64,000 nucleotides of DNA, taken from positions 30,377,313-30,441,312 of the forward strand of contig NC_079415.1 of the NCBI RefSeq assembly GCF_026213295.1, written 5' to 3'. The notes beneath the pieces are model-generated. The model did not search any database and was not told where the DNA came from. It saw nothing but the letters and a program-made list of their open reading frames with translations. Below, piece by piece: positions 35,540 to 46,980 of the stretch. Made by a program: the position numbers and the translations under genes. Source of the stretch: Gadus chalcogrammus. Lineage: Eukaryota > Chordata > Actinopteri > Gadiformes > Gadidae. Positions within the stretch are counted from its first letter, which is position 1. Every line of letters starts with the position of its first letter.

Positions 35540-36300
35540 TTACTATCCTTAACCTCAGCCTGATGTTTGTGGAGTATTTTCTTTCTTTTAATAATAACTT
35601 ATAATATTCCTCCCTGTTCCTTCACTTTGTTCTTGTTTTACAAGTTAGATATACACGCACACCTCTTTACACATTTGTTGTTCTTGTTGCACACATGACT
35701 AACATTGTTTTATTTATTGATACCCCCTGGCTCTACTTTGCTGTTCTTGTTCACTTACTGTATGTTTGCTTTGTTGTTCTTAGTCCTTGTTCCCACTTGT
35801 TTTTGGTTCCACAAACCTCAGCCTGATATATCTGGCATCTCAAACACTGGTCAGCTTTACCATCGCCTACTCCTTTGCAGCGTGCAGATGTTAGGCAGTG
35901 GAATCTGCATTTGCTGCAGGGTTTCATAACCAGTGGTCCATTTTACTTGTATTGCTTTTTTAATTGTCTCCTTTCCTCACCGTATTCCTCTCTTGTCAAC
36001 ACTTATATATACAATATTCATCCCTGTTCCTTCACTTTGTTGTTTTTCAAGTTGGACACACACACACACATCCTTGTTGTCTGACCCATTTCATTTGTTA
36101 TTCTTATGTGATACTTTGTGTTCGGCTTAGTCTTAAAAGTAGCATGGTTGTGTGGTCAGCTCCTGCCTCATCAGAAGAAGTTGCCTGGAAACTAAATGCT
36201 AAATGGACTGTTGCTACTCTGCTTTCTCCATCGCTCTCTGACCACGGGTACGTGACTCGGAATTACAAGCAAAATCAAGAAAATGTAATAATACATTTAA
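35540..36300. other. Conserved spacer, no gene recognised (unit A)
   Basis: Present in B (48876-49520) and C (62360-63245). Two related lines start with CCTCAGCCTGAT (35550 and 35818). A short frame reading VVWSAPASSEEVAWKLNAKW (about 36144) persists in all three copies, but identity is high throughout, so this is no proof of coding. Confidence 0.4.
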
Positions 36301-36420
36301 TTTAGAGGCGCCTTTCAAGACACCCAAGGTCACCTTACAGAGCATATAGTCATCATAAATCGTTTAAAAAACAAGACATTGTGGAAAAAAAATTAAATAA
36401 ATAAACATAATGAATAAAAG
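36296..36420 (+). repeat. Dispersed repeat (GGCGCCTTTCAAGACACCC)
   Basis: A widely seen fish repeat end, followed by A-rich sequence. Copies at about 49523-49640 and 63246-63350. Confidence 0.45.
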
Positions 36421-36701
36421 ATGTTTAAAAATATTTATATTTAGTCCAGTTGCGCTAAAATGAACATATTGAATCGTCTTTGATTTCAGAACAGATGTAG
36501 TAAGGTTAAGCCACTAAAGTCAAAAGCCTAGTGCTACCCATGCTTACACGAACGTGAAGCTTTACCTCAAACTTAAAAACGTATCTAAGTAGCTTGAAGT
36601 CGTCACCCTACCACTCCAAATGTAAAACTGACGTTTACAAATATGCAACAATGGTCAGAAAAGTACTTGTGTTTTTTAATTCATATTTACCATTCAATAT
36701 A

Positions 36702-37414
36702 GAGTGGCGAAGTCACACCCCTTCCGGTAGGGCTCATGGGACCTATGAGATCGAAAAATATGAATGGGTGTCAATGGAGAGAAAATAATTATTTTCTGGT
36801 CCCGGTCTTTATGTGCCCTGGATTACACATATGATGTTTGTGGATTTAAAGGATAATTTTTCATGCAAAGAGTTCGACCGTTTATTGTGCAATTGTTCAG
36901 ATAAAGGCTGTAGAGAAAACACGAGAAAGACTACACGGCTCGTATGTGACGTCACGCTCCCTGCGACTGGCGTGGAGAAGGCCGACAATCTTCCCATCGG
37001 CATAACTGAAACTCTGCACGTGCCCCGACTTATAATGGTTTTCACCTCTTTCGATGCTTTTATCCTCCCCTTGCTTGGAAAAAGCGGTGAAGTGGGGCAG
37101 AGAGATCGCCATCTCTGCCGAGTTCCAAGGGCGGGTGTGGTGACGTATATCATATGCGTCGAGAGCAGCGAAGAGCTGTAGTTCACAAAGCGGCCTAAAA
37201 TAAAATCTAAAATTATCAAACTTCTTCACGAACATTTTTAGTTTTCTTTGCATGAAAAATTATCATTTAAACCCACAAACAACATATGTGTAATCCAGGG
37301 CATATAAAGACTGGGACCAGAAAATAATTATTTTCTCTCCATTGACACCCATTCATATTTTTCGATCTCATAGGTCCCATGAGCCCTACCGGAAGGGGCG
37401 TGACTTCGCCACTC
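36702..37414. mobile_element. Fold-back MITE with about 170-bp inverted repeats, private to unit A
   Basis: 713 bp. Left arm from GAGTGGCGAAGTCAC through ATGGAGAGAAAATAATTATT to TTTTTCATGCAAAG (to about 36870); the right arm is its inverse (about 37246-37414). Unit B has the uninterrupted CATTCAATATTGCAATCGC, and TAT on both sides of the insert suggests a TA-containing target duplication. The 375-bp centre is GC-richer with frames on both strands that I do not recognise. Confidence 0.8.
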
Positions 37415-38280
37415 TATTGCAGAGTGGCGAAGTCACTCTGCAATAGTGGACCACTGAGAATTCGAACACCCTACAAAGAGTCTCATCTCCATAGGACGCG
37501 ACTAGCAAGGACGCGTCCTAGCAAGGCTGCAGCCTTCACTTTGGGAAACAGCCATGGTTCCAGAAAATGGAAATCAAAATCAACCGCGAAAGTCGCTTGT
37601 TATTCGTGTCATCGGCAGAGCACTGTCAATCACGCACAGCCCGTTGAACGGCACATGTGATTGGAATGTACGTCAGCCGAGAGCAACCAATAGGTTTAGA
37701 GCTAAATGGTCCCGCCCCCAGGAACGTTTTTTTCTTTTTCAGATTCGACTGTCAGGAGTTTCAAAACGAGTGGCGTCAGAACACTGCCAATATTCACGTG
37801 ACTCAAAGCTTGCGCCTGTGTGGTCAAATCTCTGAAAAGTCAGTGCTGAAAAGCCAGTTTTGAAAAAATACGTTGCAATGTCGTAAACGTACACCTTTAC
37901 AAGTTTTTAAAACTAAATATTCAACCTTTCAAAACGTATTTCTCAATGTATGAACACCTGTTTGCAGAATCCCATTTACAAGGTTTCAAAACCGGGCAAC
38001 AATGAAATACACTGTTAGAACAGTGCCAGATTTGAAACTCTGCAAATGCGCTGGTGAAATTGTTTGAACTTTGAAAATGTGTTGGTGAAAATGATGAAGA
38101 AGATAAAATAGAACACAAGATCATGTTTACAGATGTTTGAATTTTAGTTTTATTTTTTTCAGGTTATAATCTCTTTTTTCAGTGTTGCAAAACCTATTTT
38201 ACAAGGTGTTGAGTTTTCAAACCCAGACTTACAAGCCTTTGAAACTTTTTTTTTCAGGTTTGAATTATGGCAGGAAACTG
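37415..38280. other. Unit A-specific spacer
   Basis: Opens with a near-perfect hairpin (TATTGCAGAGTG, 7-base loop, inverse). Holds CCAAT and CCCGCCCC motifs near 37690-37715, then decayed TTACAAGGTTTCAAAAC-like repeats (37890-38270). Units B and C have different, shorter DNA here. No gene supported. Confidence 0.45.
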
Positions 38281-38493
38281 ACTCCATACACAAGCCCCCA
38301 GGAACACTGCATACTTCCGCAATCCACCAGTGCTCAGCGGCCAAGCCTGGTATTGCAGCTGTTTAAGCGGGCTGTGGACGGGTCCCTCAAATCATGGGAC
38401 CTAGAAGTAGATATCTCCGTTCACTCCAATACAAGTGGGGAACAGGAATGTGTCTCCGCAAAAAATGTCTGGATATCAATTAAAGGCTCATAA
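38281..38493 (+). other. Conserved frame of unknown nature (unit A)
   Basis: A frame ending LQLFKRAVDGSLKSWDLEVD...ECVSAKNVWISIKGS and a TAA. Units B (50111-50320) and C (63780-63996) retain the same frame and stop. I do not recognise the protein. It might be the last exon of a fragmentary gene or a transposon piece; no acceptor or start is convincing. Confidence 0.3.
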
Positions 38494-38781
38494 TTACCTT
38501 AATGCCATGTCCTAATTTTTTTTAATTTTTTTCTTTTCAAAACGCCACCTCAAGCGTTTTATTAGCTGTTATCTCGCTGGGGAAAAGGGGTGTGCAGCTG
38601 AAAGGAGTCGTAGTGAAACAAATGGCATCCGAGAGGGCCTAGTTCAGTGCTTCGTTAACGTGTCCGATTTTTGGACTGGTTCATCTGCTGCTCAATAACT
38701 CTCACGGTCCTCTGCTTGCGATCATTGTGATTCATCATGTATTGATCCATTTATTCAAAAGATCCAAAGACAAAGAACAGG

Positions 38782-39994
38782 GCCCTGTACCACGAAGCTC
38801 GCTTAGAGGGTTAGCGAGGTATGTTGAGCTCCAAGCCTGGGTTAGTTGTACCACGAAAGTCGATCTCTTTTAGCGTCGCTGTATCACCATGGTGACTTAT
38901 GCTCGCAACCAAACCTGGTCGGGAGCAGTTTTTCGGCTTAGTCTAGCCGGAGATCGGCTACTTAAATCGGCGTGCGCAGCTTCCTAGCCCCTCCTCTGAC
39001 AATGGCGTCACCATTTCTGGGTGTTCCCGTGGACCTCTGCGCACTTCTCGTACAGGCGTCTCTCCGGAGACAGAGGGTTTTACGGGACAGAACCGATTCC
39101 CTGGCATTGTCTGACGATATTCAGATTTCAGACTTTATTGTCATTGTGCAAACAACGAAATTGGGGTTCTTCATGAGAGATACAGATTCTCATAAGAGGG
39201 TGTTCGTTATTTGATCGTCCTTTTGGACCTTATGTAGACAATGCTTACTGTTGCGCATTGTGTCTCCGTGACAGAGTGCTAGAGTGGAGGTAGCGCGTCA
39301 GTCTTGAATATCTACGCGGGGGGTTCGACTCCCAAGTGACGCGAATTTATGTGAAGCTTAAAAAGTCCCAATTATCATGCATATGGAATGCTTATTCACT
39401 AAAGCTTATGGAATTATATTTTTGTGCTTATTTCGAACTTGAACCCATATTTTAAAGGCCGTGCTGGCACCACATCTATGGGGGTAAAATGCATGATGAT
39501 AGACCGGCGAATTTGAACCCCGGTCGCTGGCGTTCGGGTCTTATAATAATCCACTACGCTACAGCCGCTACCTCTCGGCGGTTGAAAACATGCCATACAT
39601 TTCTTACATAGGGTGTATTTAAAGTGAATTCCCTAAATGATAGAATAAGGCAGGATGGACGTTGCTTATGCATTTTTAAATCATCATCATTCTATTTGGA
39701 TTAATGGCGAACAATTCTGCATTTGGCATAGTTATTTTACAGACAATATGCAGAATCTTTTCACTTATACGCATATAGACTGCTTGATCTATCGTAAAGG
39801 TGAGAAAAATGACGCAAAAAACGGCCCTTTCACGTGAACGCGCACTGAACCAAAAGCGGAAAACCTGGTTCAACTAATTGAATCTAAAGTGAGCTTCGTG
39901 GTACCATTTAACTCTGATTGCGAGTTGCGGCTCTGTCGAGCCAGGTTTTCCCAAGAAAGCCTGGGTATGTTCAGCGAGCTTCGTGGTATAGGGC
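38782..39994. mobile_element. Harbinger-like element, private to unit A
   Basis: 1213 bp between GCCCTGTACCACGAAGCTCG and the inverse of GCCCTATACCACGAAGCTCG. Flanked by ACAGG on both sides (38777-38781, 39995-39999); unit B has a single ACAGG at the empty site (about 50604). Inside, plus strand, is a HARBI1-type start (see next entry); on the minus strand near 39460-39850 are eroded sequences shared with the Myb/SANT-like remnant. Confidence 0.8.
39002..39121 (+). pseudogene. HARBI1-like transposase 5' fragment
   Basis: MASPFLGVPVDLCALLVQAS then LRRQRVLRDRTDSLALSDDI. LRRQRVxRDRxDPLAxxDD is typical of the N-terminus of fish Harbinger transposases. The frame then runs into TCAGACTTTATTGTCATTGT, a known LINE/SINE-like tail (39124-39165), so the catalytic part is missing. 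Confidence 0.65.
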
Positions 39995-40009
39995 ACAGGT
40001 GCATTACGG

Positions 40010-40324
40010 TATCATTTTATATTGTTGTTGGACCGGAGTGGGGGAGTGGGAACGCATTCGTTCTATATTTCTGCATCCGGTACGTCACGGACTAGGCCAC
40101 GTGTCTTGGCCCCATAACGCGGAAGCAAATCGCTCCTGTATGTTACCCTGCGCCACTGAGCAGTTTGTATAGGAATGAATGGGCGGCCAGTCCGTGGTCC
40201 ATCCTTTATTATGTTCTTGCTCTGGCAGCATCTTTAGACGGATGAGGAAGCCGGAGCCAATACGTCATAGGCCACGCCTACTGGATACAAACGCAGCGCG
40301 GGAGTCAGATGAGGTCAGGAACGT
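40010..40324 (+). promoter_or_regulatory. Promoter/5' region of zinc-finger gene A
   Basis: GC-richer DNA with GCCACGTGTCTTGGCC, ACGTCATAGGCCACGCC and several CpGs. Contains at 40092-40099 the GTCTTGGC octamer in which unit B carries the P element. No TATA box. Start of transcription unknown. Confidence 0.4.
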
Positions 40325-43300
40325 ATGGGCGTCCCGTTGCTAGAACACGGCAGCGCCAAACATTTCACTGACGACTGCTTCCTCAACTTGGGCCAATACA
40401 GAGCTGGACTTGCTCAACGTCTGAAAATCAAGTCTGGATCAGTACCAACTCTCCTCGGCTCAGCTACAAACCTCGAAAAAGTAAGTTAACTAACGCCATA
40501 TCATTGTGTTGCTTTACTGTATATGTTTACCTTGTTAGCATTATAATGCTGCTTTAGCATTAGCGCTACAGCTAACAGCCAAGTTACTGTCGCTAATGTT
40601 ACGGTAGATAGTATCAGTTATGTGTGTAAATCAATACCATGGACCCATTATAGAGAAAGGACAGTGGACTAATACATGGCCGCCCATTCATTCCTATAAA
40701 TACACACACTGTAAGTCGAGTGTGCATCTCAGCAAGCATGGGGCATCACACGAGAATGGGCACAATTCAACAAAGGGGCTACAGGCACTGATCTCTACTG
40801 CTTGGATACCAAGGGAATGCAATGTTTAACAATGTCTGCTCATACTACAACAAACGAATACAACTGTATTCTACCGGCCACTGGACCGCAGTAGTTCTAG
40901 CGTTTTAGCCCCCTTCTACCCTCTTGTACTCCCAGATATAACTGGTTATTAATGGGCAAAAAAGTGTACCTGAAACGCACTATTATTCTGATTCAAATCA
41001 AAGGGTTATTAGCCGATTTCGGCGGAGCTTGATGTCATGGTATTGGGTTGTTGATATGAACTATAAAATATGTAAACAAATCAAGGATGTAATATCATTT
41101 CATAGAACTCATTTTAAGTATTAGGCTAATGTAATTCACTAAACATGCTTCTCTTGTATCTTCTTACAACTTGCACCTGGAATACATACAAGGTAAAAAA
41201 TTTAGTACTGATTTTTCTTTGTTCTCTCTATGCAGGCCAGCTCATCAAGTGCTTACATTCACTAGCTTCTCTCAAGGGATGTTGCCTGCCAGACAGAAAA
41301 CCTGGAAACGCATATTTATAGGCACAAAGCTGTCCTTAAAGTCTATGCAGCCCCATTTTAAAAGTGAAGGTGTGTACATTACTCATTGAGTATTTTTTTT
41401 CTTTGATTTGGTAGATTCTAGGCAGCATAAATTCTAGGCTGATGCTAGATTCTAACTGCGCTGGTCCTCTTTGGAAAAACATCAGGACCAGAGCCCTGCT
41501 AAAACACGAGTCAAACTTGGGAGTTGCATTTCAAAGATGGAATCAGCCAAGAGCCCAGAATGGTTTCAAGACAGATGCCACATGAGCTGGTTTATCATTC
41601 TCAAACATCAATAAATTCATAATGCATGCAATGTTAGCTGATCAGCTTAGAGGGAAGGACACGTTGTTGCTTTTTAGTGTCGAAATAGAATTGCGCTTCG
41701 CATCTCATGTCGTGATCAGATCATTTTGTGCTGGTGTTCGTTGAGTGTCCTTAACCTGGCCAACCACTTGAGCTTTGAGTCTAGGGAGGAGGGTGCTGGA
41801 GGAGACGTCCCTCTCCAAAACTGTGAATCTGTGTCTGCAGTACACATTTTAAACCCCCTGTGTCATTGTTGCGTACATTTAAATAGTTTCTTTCCCGTGT
41901 ACAAATACACAATGCCTCCCTTTATGCAAATAATGTATCAAAACAATTACTTTTTCCTTTTTTTCTCCCTCTGCAGAAGACTGCGATGCCTTTGGAGACC
42001 GTAGCACTCAGCGTGGCGCCACATCAGAGAGCCTGGGTGTTGTCGCCCCTGGCTCCTCCCACATGTCCAATCACAGCGAGGAACTGCTGGTTAGCAGAAT
42101 CAAGAAATATTTTGGCATTTTTCACTTGTAAATAGTTAATCGCTTTTTAGCCCACATTCAGATGTGAACTCATTCTTGCATGCGAGGGTCTTGAATCCAA
42201 AAAAAAAAATAGGCAAGACATTGAAATTGCAGGGCGTGCCAAGCCGCGACCGAACCAGCTTGGCGGTGTAAAAACGCCTAATCTGTCGGTAGTGGGGATT
42301 GAAAACTATTCTGTGAAAATGACAGAATATGTCTTTTGTTTGTTTCCTTCTTTATGTGAAAAGCAGCAGACCCCAGACACCATTTCAATCAAGCTTGAAG
42401 AGGATATTGGGGGAGGCTTGCCCGCTGGAGGTTAGTAATACACATTGCATCTATGCAAGAAAACAACCTTGATCGACTGAGAATGTACTTGATTCTACCT
42501 GCGCTAAAAAGCCTGATCCTCTTTGGAAAAGCATCAGGACCAGAGCCCTGCTAAAACACGAGTCAAACTTGGGAGTTACATTTCAAAGATGGAATCAGTG
42601 AAGAGCCCAGAAGGGTTTCAAGACAGATGCCACATGAGCTGGTTTATCATTCTCAAACATCAATAAATTCATAATGCATGCAATGTTAGCTGATCAGCTT
42701 AGAGGGAAGGACACGTTGTTGCTTTTTAGTGTCGAAATAGAATGGCGCTTCGCATCTCATGTCGTGATCAGATCATTTTGTGCTGGTGTTCGTTGAGTGT
42801 CCTTAACCTGGCCAACCACTTGAGCTTTGAGTCTAGGGAGGAGGGTGCTGGAGGAGACGTCCTTCCCCAAAACTGTGAATCTTTGTCAGCAGCTCACATT
42901 TTAAACCCTCTGTGTCAATGTTGCATACATTTAAAAAGTTTATTTTACGTGTAAAAATACACAATGCCTCCCTTAATGCAAATAATGTGTCAAAACAATT
43001 ACTTTTTTACCTTTTTTTTCTCCCTCTGCAGAAGACTGCGATTCCTTTAGAGACCGTAGCAATCAGCGCAACGCCACCTCAGAGATTCTGGGTGAGGGCG
43101 CCCCTGGCTCCTCCCACATGTCCAGTCACAGCGAGGAACTGAAGATTCTGAGTGTCTACGGAAAAGGGGAGGGCCCACTGGCGGTGGACGGCCATGACAC
43201 CCTCTTCACTGCGTCTGAAGTGGAGGCCCTGAACTCGCTGTCTGCGGACCACAGCGCGGCCAAGAGCCTGGAGCGCGGCGAGCGGCTGGACCGCCACGAG

Positions 43301-45569
43301 GAGCTGAGTGTCCAGGTTGGAAGTCGTCTTCTTATTCAGCATCCAAATGAGAGGCTTCCTTTGTTACAACTCCAGCACACACCCTTAGAAAGCACACACC
43401 TCTATGATTTAATGAGTCGTACGTGTAGCCTGGCTATTTCCAGACTCGTTGGTCTAGGGAAGCTGCTGTCATTTTCTTCAGCACAAGAGGCTTGATCAAC
43501 TTGTTCAACTGACTCTGTACGCAAACGGCTGCTTGCCGTCGCTTCCCTGTCGTCATTGTGTTAATCCAGCCAATAGGGTGCCAGGGGGAAAAGCCAACTA
43601 GTTGATTGGCGCTGTCGCACCAAAATTGTACCGGGGTGAAAATTGTACCACCTACGTAATTCGCGTTCGAAACATTACGTCATCGTTCGACACGATTGTC
43701 CGTTGCTTCGCGCCCATGTTGCCAAAGAAGACTTTTTTTTTACTTTATATTTGTATTGTATTGAATTTAGCTAGTAAACTGAGTGTTTTAAAGTGTATCA
43801 TAGTTTAGCTAGCTTGTGTTAATACACTCAGTTTACTAGCTAAATGCCATTAAACAATTAAATACAATGCAATTATAAAGTAAGCAACGCTAATAAATGT
43901 CATTTGTAAAATAAGTGTTATCTGCTTAATGTTATTTCGTCTTGTGACGCTCAATGAATGAGCGCGAATGTTTGTGAATATTCATGAACCTTCCCACGTC
44001 ATTGTTCGTCCGTTGCCAGGCAGGTTTGGAAATTTCGAACACAGATTACGTAGGCGGTACACGTTTCGCCCCCCGGTACAATTTTGGTCTCAAAAAACAG
44101 TCTCAGCTTCTCCAAAAACGTATCGGAAGCAGAAAGATAAGAATTGCTCTTCTCCTGACCCTTATGAAGGGCGAATTCAAATCGCCGTCAGAACAGGTTG
44201 GGGGGACCCAGTCTATCGTAATTGGGGATTAACAACTATTCTGTGCAAATTAAAGGAAATGAAAATGTGTTTCCTTCTTTATGTGGAAAGCCGGAGACCC
44301 CGGACACCATTTCAATCAAGGTTGAAGAGGATATTGGTGGAGGCATGCCCGCTGTAGGTTAGTAATACACATTAGTAATACACAAGCAAACTGACCTACC
44401 AACTGAGAATGTACTCGATTCTAACTGCGCTGGTCCTCTTTTGAAAAGCATCATGACCGTCACCCTGCTAAAACACAAGGACTACTATACAGTTTATAGT
44501 AGAATGATTTAAATCTTCTTCATGACAGATGTCAGGAATGCTGAATCCGCTCTGATTCCCAGTATAACTACAGTATTGGTAAAGCAGGTGATCAGAAACC
44601 ACAGATGACCTGGGTTGTTTTTTTATTACCTCCCCACATCCTTAAAAGGCGGAGACGTAGCGGTGCCTTCTCAGCTGACGCCTTTGACCCTTGACCCCCC
44701 CAAGGGGAACAAGGAAAAGGCAAGAAAGAATGTCAAAATATACTTCTTCCAATACACCAGTGTGTAAAAGTACATGCTGTATCCCTTTGTGCAAATAATT
44801 AATTAATACCATTACTTTCTCTCTTTGTTTCCTCTCTGAAGAAGACGTCAATGACATTAGAGACTGCAGCACGCAGCGCGGCGCCACCTCAGAGAGTCTG
44901 GGTGTGGACGCCCCTGGCTCCTCCCACATGTCAAGTCACAGCGGGGAGCTGCGGATCCTGAGCGTTTACGGACAAGGGGAGGGCCCACTGGCGGTGGCTG
45001 GTTGGTGGAAGGTTTCTCCCAACAATGCCAATATGATCGTACACATGAGGACCCGACCAGACGAGAAGCCGTACGGGTGTGACCAATGCACGAAGAGCTT
45101 CAGTCTAAGTGAACACCTGAAGGGCCACATGAAGACTCACACCGGGGAGAAACCCTACAGCTGTGACCATTTCAAAAAGCGCTTCGCTCGGCATGGCGAC
45201 CTGAACGTCCACATGAGGACTCACTCCGGCGAGAAGCCCTACAGGTGTGACCAATGCCCGAAGCGCTTCAGTCAAACAAGCCACCTGAAGAGCCACATGA
45301 TGACTCACTCCGGCGAGATGCCCTACAAGTGTGACCAATGCACGAAGCGCTTCAGTTGGACAAGCAGCCTGAAGACCCACATGAGGACTCACTCCGGCGA
45401 GATGCCCTACAAGTGTGACCAATGCACGAAGCGCTTCAGTCATGGCGGCAACCTGAAGAAGCACCTGAGGACTCACACCGGCGAGAAGCCCTACAAGTGT
45501 GACCAATGCACGAAGCGCTTCAGTGTGAAAGGCAACCTGAAGATCCACAAGAGGACTCACTCCGGTTAG
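40325..45569 (+). CDS. C2H2 zinc-finger protein, gene A (frame-damaged)
   Basis: Predicted exons by splice sites and phase: E1 40325-40480 (starts MGVPLLEHGS), E2 41236-41369, E3 41977-42089 (EDCDAFGDRSTQR), E4 42364-42430 (QQTPDTISIKLEEDIGGG), E5 43032-43315 (EDCDSF... EVEALNSLSADHS), E6 44291-44357 (PETPDTISIKVEED), E7 44842-45569 (fingers). E3 to E7 join in phase. E2 does not: it has an in-frame TAG (ATTCACTAG) and an extra T in CCATTTTAAAAG. Translation might start at an internal ATG of E2 or later. E7 encodes six C2H2 fingers with TGEKPY-type linkers; the second reads CDHF and lacks a zinc cysteine. Such proteins bind DNA in the nucleus through tandem fingers. A TAG cuts the array early. 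Confidence 0.6.
43619..44088. mobile_element. Palindromic MITE inside zinc-finger gene A
   Basis: 470 bp. Ends ACCAAAATTGTACCGGGG and its inverse, matching for about 50 bp; the centre is also a fold-back (TTAGCTAGTAAACTGAGTG and inverse). Lies in the predicted intron between E5 and E6. Target duplication unclear and no empty site in this window. Confidence 0.65.
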
Positions 45570-45740
45570 AAGCCCTACAAGTGTGACCAATGCACGATGC
45601 GCTTCAGTCAGCAAGGCACCCTGAAGATCCACATGAGGACTCACTCCGGTTAGAAGCCCTGCCTGTTAGTGCATTGCAACGCCAGCTACAGCGACCCAAG
45701 CAATTTGAGTGTGCACATGCTTAAGCACACGGGCAATGGG
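45570..45740 (+). pseudogene. Zinc fingers stranded behind stop codons (gene A)
   Basis: After the TAG at 45567-45569 the same frame encodes one perfect finger (YKCDQC...HMRTH) to a second TAG at 45651, then a further finger with C-x4-C-x12-H-x3-H spacing (CLLVHC...HMLKH). Both TAGs sit in GGT-TAG-AAG linkers where GGC-GAG-AAG is normal. Confidence 0.8.
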
Positions 45741-45974
45741 GTGCTTTCACACAGGGTAACGGGGCGCTTTGATTGAGAGCTCTGTCCGGTATTTGTCGAA
45801 ATTAATGCTTTTAGTTTTTCTTTTTATCAGGATTAAACACTTTCCAGCTTTTTGATTCGCTTTGTTTTCATTTTAGTAATTTGTCTGTGTGATAAAGAAC
45901 TTATTTCTCTGACTCTTCTAACAGTAAAATATTAGGAAACGTTCACATCGTTGGTAAATACAAAGGAAACGTGA

Positions 45975-46980
45975 GGGGAGTATACCACGAACCTCGTTGA
46001 ACATACCCAGCTTTTCTTGGGAAAACCTGGTTCGACAGAGACGCAACTCGCAGTCAGAGTTAAATGGTTCCACGACACTCACTTTAGATTCAATTAGTCA
46101 AACCAGGTTTTCCGCTTTAGGTTCAATGCACGTATTATTATGAATTCCTACGAGGAATTCAAGGTCCAAATCACAGCCAAGGGGAACACGGTTGCCCATA
46201 ATATGGCTAGGGTAGCGTGCTGGCAATAAATAGCCGTCCGTGTTCATTCGTAAGTGAAAAGATTCTGCCTATTGTCTAAAAATATCATGTATCGTCATGC
46301 CTTTTACCCCCATAGATGTGGTGCCAGCACGCTCCTACGAACATGGGGCCAAGTCAAAAATAAATATTAAAATAATATTCAATGTGGTAAGTTGTAAGCA
46401 TCCATTTGAATAATTTCAGGTGAATCTAGCCTATGATTTGCAATGGCCTAGGCTCCAACCTTTAGTCACATGTTGATTACCTGCGGCAAATAAAAAGAAA
46501 TTTAATACGACTGGGAGGAAGACCGCTCCACCGCCCTTCACCACTTCGGAGGAGCTGGCTCTCGCCAATAACGAAGGTCGGCCGATGATGGTAGGAGTGG
46601 AAGGGGGGGGTGTCCTCTGACCCCACTGCCTCGACTTCAAAGGCCTTTGTAATGAGTATATTCATGTATTGGCAATGGACATCAATAATTGTCTTGGTAA
46701 TCAAATTGTTGTGAAATGATTGAGTGTAAATTAATTGTCATTTTTAGTTGAAGGTACAAACATTAGTTTGGAGGAGCTGCTGACAATCAATCTCCAATCA
46801 GAGGTATATAACTATCAAAGCAAAGTGTCACGTACTCTTCTAAATGTTTAATTTCTGGACAGAATGTCCTATAATAGGTTTCCCTGATTCTTGCAGGAGA
46901 CGGTCTCCCTGTGACTCCAGGGTGACTATGGAGGGGGTTTTTCTGAACAATTCTCACAGCTATAGTATGAATTTGTAGAA
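45975..46980 (+). pseudogene. Myb/SANT-like gene remnant (unit B)
   Basis: Terminal sequence at 45980, then MNSYEEFKVQITAKGNTVAH, NMARVACWQ, TAA (CAATAA), donor GTAAGTG. Linker exon 46515-46610 reads RKTAPPPFTTSEELALANNE then GRPMMVGVEGG, clearer than in unit A. ISLEELPTINLQSE-type piece near 46760 (here LLTINLQSE). A different stop from the one in unit A. Confidence 0.65.

Larger units (their letters stand above)
34127..45973. repeat. Zinc-finger array, unit A
   Basis: Starts at a Harbinger-like terminus (TGTACCACGAAGCTCGCTGA). Contains a Myb/SANT-like pseudogene, low-complexity GCT-rich DNA, unknown conserved segments, two private MITEs, a private Harbinger element and zinc-finger gene A. 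Unit B begins with the same terminus at about 45975 and unit C at about 61060. Confidence 0.85.

Noticed and set aside
36813..37253. Overlapping 118-136-codon frames in the centre of the fold-back MITE
   Set aside because: Open on both strands with no recognisable domain; kept only as an observation about the element.
39497..39585. tRNA-like sequence on the minus strand (TAGCGTAGTGG box A, GGTTCAAATTC box B) and a plus-strand box B near 39325
   Set aside because: Arms do not pair into a tRNA cloverleaf; more likely tRNA-derived repeat remnants inside the Harbinger element.
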